Notes under the pieces: generated by a model
What the model was told of the DNA's origin: nothing
The model's database searches: none
The model's input: the letters and a program-made list of their open reading frames with translations, nothing else
Program-made: the position numbers and the translations under genes
DNA from: an uncultured Prevotella sp.
Lineage (GTDB): Bacteria; Bacteroidota; Bacteroidia; Bacteroidales; Bacteroidaceae
Length of the DNA stretch: 10,168 bases
Direction: 5' to 3'
NCBI GenBank assembly: GCA_900551985.1
Contig: URYG01000113.1
Span: 1 to 10,168 of the forward strand
In this document: positions 6,161 through 10,168 of the stretch, piece by piece
Layout of the letters: each line of letters begins with the position of its first letter
Position numbering within the stretch: position 1 is the first letter of the stretch

Positions 6161-7471
6161 ATGAAAATGAAATTGAGATTCATGAAATTGATGCTGCTGC
6201 TCTTTATTCTGCCTTTGCAGATGCTGGCGGCAGAACTGGGAGAGGCGGGCAAGCTGTTGGCAGCGCTGCCGGGTGTGAGTGACGTGGAAACGCTGAAAAG
6301 TACACATTTCCCTGAAAAGTATGTGTTCTATATCAAGCAGCAACTGGATGCCAAGGATGCTTCCAAGGGCAGTTTTGAACAGCGAGTGATACTCTGCCAC
6401 AGAGGATTCGACCGTCCTACCGTGCTCGTAACTGAAGGCTATAACGCCAAGTATGCATTGCGCGAGGGATACATCGAGGAACTTTCTAAGCTTTTCGATA
6501 CCAACATCATCACCGTGGAGTACCGTTATTTCGACAAGTCGATGCCTAGTCCTTGCAACTGGGATTACCTCACCGTAGAGAATTCGCTCTACGATCTGCA
6601 CCACGTGAACCAGACCCTGCATGCGATGTACAAGGGCAAGTGGATTGCCACGGGTATCAGCAAGGGCGGACAGACCACGATGTTCTATCGCGCTTACTTC
6701 CCAAACGATGTGGATATCTCCGTGCCATACGTGGCTCCGCTGAACAAGGGTGTTGAGGATGGCAGACACGAGAAGTTCCTGCAGGAGGAGGTTTCTACCA
6801 AGGAAAACCGACAGAAGGTGCTCAACTTCCAGCTGCTGCTCTTTAAGCGCAAGGCTGCGCTGCTGCCGATGTTCGAGAAGTATTGCAGCGAGAAGCAGTA
6901 TCGCTTCAATGCGCCTATCGCCGAGATTTTCGATTACTCGGTATTCGAGTATGCCTTCGCCTTCTGGCAGTGGGGTGAGGATCTCAAGAAGATTCCTACG
7001 AATGATGCCACCGACGACCAGGTGTTCAAATACTGGATCAACATGTGTGAGCCGGAGTATTTCACCAACTACAATGCCACCTCTTCGTTTGATGTGCAGG
7101 CTGCCAGGGAGTTGGGCTATTACGGCTATTATACCAAGCCATTCAAGAGATACCTGAGCATCAAGTCGCCAAAGGGTTATCTGAAGAAGCTGATGGTGCC
7201 GAAGGGTGCCGAGAATGTGGAGTTCTCGCCAAAGCTCTACAATTATACCGTGGATTTCCTGACCAGGAACGATCCGAAGATGGTATATATTTATGGTGAT
7301 ATCGACCCATGGGGTGCATCGGGCATCTATGGTTTGCCATTTACCAAGAACAAGAAGAACCTGCATGTATATATGTGTCATGGCGGTTCACATCTTACCA
7401 GAATCCTGTCGTTCCCTGAGCCAACCAGACAGGAAATCATCGACTTGATAGGGGGATGGTTGAAGGAATAA
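6161..7471 (+). CDS. Secreted serine peptidase, S37 family (PS-10, tripeptidyl aminopeptidase-like)
   Basis: The 436-residue product starts with a signal peptide: a basic stretch MKMKLRFMKL, a leucine-rich core and a likely cleavage after QMLA, just before AELG (about residue 23/24). No lipobox Cys is present, so a soluble periplasmic or secreted enzyme is expected. The fold is alpha/beta hydrolase of peptidase family S37 (PF05576), whose Streptomyces members remove tri- or tetrapeptides from the N-terminus of substrates. The nucleophile is Ser167 in GISKGG, followed by FPNDVDISVPYVAPLN as in the family. The likely catalytic Asp is Asp382 in DIDPWGASG and the His is His411 in HGGSHLTR. An in-frame TTG at 6092 is rejected as start because it lies inside the -33 box. 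ATG 6167 is an alternative to 6161. Exact cleavage specificity cannot be read from sequence. The divergent regulator may control it (inference). Confidence 0.9.
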   Translation: MKMKLRFMKLMLLLFILPLQMLAAELGEAGKLLAALPGVSDVETLKSTHFPEKYVFYIKQQLDAKDASKGSFEQRVILCHRGFDRPTVLVTEGYNAKYALREGYIEELSKLFDTNIITVEYRYFDKSMPSPCNWDYLTVENSLYDLHHVNQTLHAMYKGKWIATGISKGGQTTMFYRAYFPNDVDISVPYVAPLNKGVEDGRHEKFLQEEVSTKENRQKVLNFQLLLFKRKAALLPMFEKYCSEKQYRFNAPIAEIFDYSVFEYAFAFWQWGEDLKKIPTNDATDDQVFKYWINMCEPEYFTNYNATSSFDVQAARELGYYGYYTKPFKRYLSIKSPKGYLKKLMVPKGAENVEFSPKLYNYTVDFLTRNDPKMVYIYGDIDPWGASGIYGLPFTKNKKNLHVYMCHGGSHLTRILSFPEPTRQEIIDLIGGWLKE

Positions 7472-7524
7472 ACTATTCATTATATTAAGCAATTCATGAT
7501 ATAAGGAATCTTCCTTTAAAAAAC

Positions 7525-7574
7525 AGATATAAAAAAAGCGTCTTGAAATCATTCAAGGCGCTTTTTTTATATCT
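7525..7574. terminator. Bidirectional intrinsic terminator between the S37 peptidase and thiH
   Basis: Arms of 23 nt (7525-7547 and 7552-7574) flank the loop ATCA (7548-7551). The core stem AGCGTCTTGAA/TTCAAGGCGCT has one imperfect pair (7541/7558: U-G in plus RNA, A-C in minus RNA). It is flanked by seven A on the left and seven T on the right, so a T-run follows the stem on each strand. It lies 53 nt after the peptidase stop and 11 nt after the thiH stop. Pairing is better in the plus direction. Confidence 0.9.
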
Positions 7575-7585
7575 ATATGTTAATC

Positions 7586-8725
7586 TTATCCGTTTGCTAC
7601 ATTTCCAAACAAATCAAATGAGGCATCCCAATCCTTCCATACTGGCTCTCTGCCTATTTCCTTCAATCTCGCATTGATTACCTTGGCGGTACGCTCATCG
7701 CTTACGCTGAACTGCTCCAATGCCTGAGGGTAAGTATGGTAACCACCAGGATTTACCTTTGATTCAGCCGACATGGTGGTGACTCCCAGTGTTGCCATGT
7801 TGTCACGGATGTAGGCTGGCTCACGGGTAGAGTAGGAGATATCTACATCGTGGTCGAAGATACGCATGGCGAAAGTAGCCTGTGCCAACTGCTTATCGGT
7901 CATGAAGCAGTTTGGCTGGAAACCTTCGTTCTGTGCAGGGCGCATACGAGGGAAGTTTACGCTGTACTTGGTCTTCCAGTAGTGCTTCTGCAGATAGCGC
8001 AGGTGGTAAGCCATCATGGTTACATCCGTGCGCCACTCCTTCTCCAAGCCGATGAGCACACCCATGCCGATGGAGTGAACGCCTGCCATACCCATGCGGT
8101 CGAAACCATCGCAGCGCCACTCAAACTTGCTCTTCATGCCACGTGGGTGGTAGAGCTTGTAGTTGTCACGATGATAGGTTTCCTGGAAACAGATCACGCC
8201 GTTCATACCATGGTCGGCGAGGGTCTTGTAATCCTCTGTAGAGAGCGGCATCACCTCAATCTTCACGTTAGAGAAATACTTCTTGGCAATGTCGATGGCC
8301 TTGGCGAGATAAGGAACGCCTGCCTTGGCTGGGTGCTCACCCGTTACGAGAAGGATGTTCTCGAAGGGAGCCAACTGCTTGATAGCCTTGTACTCGTTCT
8401 CAATCTGCTCTGGGGTGAGGATGGTGCGTGCCATCGGATTCTCACGATGGAAACCGCAATACACGCAGGAGTTGGAGCAGGCATTGGTGATGTAGAGAGG
8501 AATGAACATCGACATGGTCTTGCCGAAGCGCTCCTCGGTATATTTGCGGGAAAGACGCGCCATCACCTCCAGGTATGGCTCGGCTGCAGGTGAAAGCAGC
8601 GCCATGAAGTCGTTTACATCGCAATGGTCCTTGGCAAGGGCACGACGCACATCGTTATCGGTCATTCGAGCAATGCGCTCCGTGGTCTCCTCCCAACTGA
8701 TATTCTTTAATTCGTCTGAAAACAT
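7586..8725 (-). CDS. thiH: 2-iminoacetate synthase ThiH (tyrosine lyase, radical SAM)
   Basis: This 379-residue enzyme, close to the 377 of E. coli ThiH, cleaves L-tyrosine with S-adenosylmethionine to give dehydroglycine (2-iminoacetate) and p-cresol, supplying the glycine imine for thiazole formation by ThiG. The radical-SAM cluster motif is Cys83-x3-Cys87-x2-Cys90 in NACSNSCVYCGF. Family segments ICFQETYHRDNY, HPRGMKSKFEWR, GMGVLIGLE and FPRMRPA follow, and the C-terminal region has ISYSTREPAYIRDN. The start at 8725 is preceded by AGGA about 11 nt upstream. It lies 76 nt downstream of thiC on the same strand and is probably cotranscribed with it. The use of ThiH rather than the oxygen-dependent ThiO fits an anaerobe. 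The gene ends 11 nt before the shared terminator, so it is the last gene of the operon. Confidence 0.96.
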   Translation of the reverse strand: MFSDELKNISWEETTERIARMTDNDVRRALAKDHCDVNDFMALLSPAAEPYLEVMARLSRKYTEERFGKTMSMFIPLYITNACSNSCVYCGFHRENPMARTILTPEQIENEYKAIKQLAPFENILLVTGEHPAKAGVPYLAKAIDIAKKYFSNVKIEVMPLSTEDYKTLADHGMNGVICFQETYHRDNYKLYHPRGMKSKFEWRCDGFDRMGMAGVHSIGMGVLIGLEKEWRTDVTMMAYHLRYLQKHYWKTKYSVNFPRMRPAQNEGFQPNCFMTDKQLAQATFAMRIFDHDVDISYSTREPAYIRDNMATLGVTTMSAESKVNPGGYHTYPQALEQFSVSDERTAKVINARLKEIGREPVWKDWDASFDLFGNVANG

Positions 8726-8801
8726 TTTCTTTGTAATCCTGTTAGAAATCCTGCAAGCCTTTCCTTCTTAATCCCAGAAAAGCCTGCAAGATTTATCCTT
8801 T

Positions 8802-10168
8802 TTACTTCTTAAACTTTCTCAAATCGTGTGTCAACTTGGCTGCGCAGAAGTTTGGACCACACATGGTGCAGTACTCTCCGTCTGTATGACCTGCCTCCTC
8901 GAAATACTTCAAGGCGAGCTCTGGGTCGAGTGAGAGGTGGAACTGGTCTCTCCAGCGGAACTCGAAACGTGCCTTGGAGAGGGCGTTGTCGCGGATGGTT
9001 GCACCTGGATGACCCTTAGCCAAGTCGGCTGCATGAGCGGCAATCTTATAGGTTACCACACCTGTGCGCACATCTTCCTTGTTAGGCAAGGCGAGGTGCT
9101 CCTTTGGTGTTACATAGCAGAGCATGGCGGTGCCGAGCCATGCTATCTGGGCGCCACCGATGGCTGAAGTGATGTGGTCGTAACCTGGAGCGATATCGGT
9201 AACCAATGGGCCGAGGGTGTAGAATGGTGCCTCGTGACAGTGGTCGAGCTGGCGCTCCATATTCTCCTTGATCTTCTGCAATGGCACGTGACCAGGACCC
9301 TCGATGAATGCCTGTACGTTCTTGTCCCAGGCACGGGTAACAAGCTCGCCCATGGTATCCAACTCGGCAAACTGGGCTGCATCGTTGGCATCGGCAATAC
9401 AGCCAGGGCGCAAACCATCACCCAAAGAGAGGGCTACGTCATACTGTGCCACGATGTCGCAGATGTCGTCGAAGTGCTCATAGAGGAAGCTCTCCTGGTC
9501 GTGGTAGAGACACCACTTGCTCATGATACTACCGCCACGGCTCACGATACCGCAGAGACGGCTGTCGGCGAGATGTACGTTGTGGCGACGGATGCCGGCA
9601 TGGATGGTGAAGTAGTCAACACCCTGCTCGCACTGCTCGATGAGGGTATCACGGAACACCTCCCAGTTCAAATCCTCTACCTTGCCGTTTACCTTCTCCA
9701 AAGCCTGGTAGATAGGCACGGTTCCTACTGGCACAGGACAGTTGCGCACAATCCATTCACGGGTTTCGTGGATGTTGTCGCCGGTAGAGAGGTCCATCAA
9801 TGTATCGCCTCCCCACTTGCAAGACCATACCGCCTTATCCACCTCTTCCTCGATGCTGGAGGTAGTGGCAGAGTTGCCGATATTGGTATTGATCTTCACG
9901 AGGAAGTTGCGTCCGATAATCATCGGTTCACTCTCCGGGTGGTTGATGTTGGCAGGAAGCACGGCACGTCCACGGGCAATCTCATCGCGCACGTATTCAG
10001 GAGTGATGTGGGTGTCGATGCCCAGCTCTTGGCAGTTCATGTTCTCGCGGATAGCCACGTACTCCATCTCAGGGGTCACGATGCCCGCCTTGGCGTATGC
10101 CATCTGGGTGATATGCTTGCCAGCCTGAGCACGGCGAGGCAACTGGATGTGCTCGAAGCGGAGGTGGT
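8802..10168 (-). CDS. thiC: Phosphomethylpyrimidine synthase ThiC, partial (N-terminus beyond the right edge)
   Basis: ThiC is a radical-SAM enzyme converting 5-aminoimidazole ribotide to 4-amino-5-hydroxymethyl-2-methylpyrimidine phosphate, the pyrimidine half of thiamin. About 455 codons are visible and the frame stays open to the window edge, reading HLRFEHIQLPRRAQAG there, so the start is outside. Signature segments are ITPEMEYVAIREN, IIGRNFLVKINTNIGNS, SRGGSIMSKWCLYH, SLGDGLRPG, IEGPGHVPLQKI, TLGPLVTDIAPGYDHI and SAIGGA. The C-terminal 4Fe-4S ligands are CTMCGPNFC (CX2CX4C, bases 8844-8870). The protein ends RKFKK. Full-length members are about 550-630 residues, so roughly the first fifth is missing. 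Any TPP riboswitch would be upstream of the operon and is not in this window. Confidence 0.97.
   Translation of the reverse strand, partial: HLRFEHIQLPRRAQAGKHITQMAYAKAGIVTPEMEYVAIRENMNCQELGIDTHITPEYVRDEIARGRAVLPANINHPESEPMIIGRNFLVKINTNIGNSATTSSIEEEVDKAVWSCKWGGDTLMDLSTGDNIHETREWIVRNCPVPVGTVPIYQALEKVNGKVEDLNWEVFRDTLIEQCEQGVDYFTIHAGIRRHNVHLADSRLCGIVSRGGSIMSKWCLYHDQESFLYEHFDDICDIVAQYDVALSLGDGLRPGCIADANDAAQFAELDTMGELVTRAWDKNVQAFIEGPGHVPLQKIKENMERQLDHCHEAPFYTLGPLVTDIAPGYDHITSAIGGAQIAWLGTAMLCYVTPKEHLALPNKEDVRTGVVTYKIAAHAADLAKGHPGATIRDNALSKARFEFRWRDQFHLSLDPELALKYFEEAGHTDGEYCTMCGPNFCAAKLTHDLRKFKK

Noticed and set aside
6113..7381. 422-codon open frame antisense to the S37 peptidase
   Set aside because: It is a codon-usage shadow of the peptidase gene with no promoter or recognisable domain.
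7503..7516. AAGGAA-TC-TTCCTT hairpin after the S37 peptidase
   Set aside because: The 6-bp stem with a 2-nt loop is too tight and is not followed by a T-run. The larger hairpin at 7525-7574 is a far better terminator.
7850..8593. 247-codon plus-strand frame over thiH
   Set aside because: It is antisense to a well-conserved radical-SAM gene, with no family resemblance and no start signals.
8750..8790. Direct repeat CCTGCAAG (8750-8757 and 8783-8790) in the thiC-thiH spacer
   Set aside because: It is only 8 bp in a 76-nt spacer with no inverted structure or promoter match; chance is likely.
8726..8801. Possible TPP riboswitch or internal promoter before thiH
   Set aside because: The 76-nt gap is too short for a THI element, shows none of its conserved core, and has no TAnnTTTG with a -33 partner. 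The operon's riboswitch, if any, would be upstream beyond the right edge.

Overview
The window looks like a chromosomal segment of a Bacteroidota bacterium, most likely Prevotella/Segatella. The evidence is a one-protein hybrid two-component system (sensor, kinase, receiver and AraC-type DNA-binding domain in one chain), promoters of the Bacteroidota type (TTTG about 19-21 nt upstream of TAnnTTTG), AT-rich leaders with little Shine-Dalgarno signal, and protein sequences typical of the group. No tRNA, rRNA, CRISPR array, insertion sequence or phage gene was seen. The genus is inferred from general resemblance only.

Layout. (1) 1-154, minus strand: the first ~48 codons of an AAA-ATPase-like (PF09820-type) gene. 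It breaks at the left edge, where the next expected motif (PRRFG of the P-loop) appears on the opposite strand, as if the DNA folds back. (2) 155-446: a divergent regulatory region with a promoter for each flanking gene, a cluster of TTTGCGA-like words and a perfect 23-bp tandem duplication in the leader of the next gene. (3) 447-1844, plus: a DcuA/DcuB-family C4-dicarboxylate transporter. (4) 1939-5934, minus: a 1331-residue hybrid two-component regulator, convergent with the transporter. (5) 5935-6160: a divergent intergenic region with two promoters and an 11-bp perfect inverted repeat between them. (6) 6161-7471, plus: a secreted S37-family serine peptidase. (7) 7525-7574: a strong hairpin terminator shared by two convergent units. 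(8) 7586-8725 and 8802-10168, minus: thiH and the C-terminal ~80% of thiC, the downstream part of a thiamin biosynthesis operon whose upstream genes lie beyond the right edge.

How the genes may work together. The transporter fits fumarate/succinate exchange in an anaerobic succinate producer. The hybrid regulator is unusual in having no SusC/SusD or glycosidase genes beside it here. Its closest neighbour is the divergent secreted peptidase, so an extracytoplasmic signal controlling a peptidase is a reasonable hypothesis, with the intergenic inverted repeat as a candidate operator. ThiC makes the pyrimidine (HMP-P) precursor of thiamin and ThiH supplies dehydroglycine for the thiazole. Most genes are ordinary members of known families. 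The observations most worth following up are the left-edge strand switch, the regulator-peptidase pair with its palindrome, and the two odd inserts in the regulator's sensor domain.
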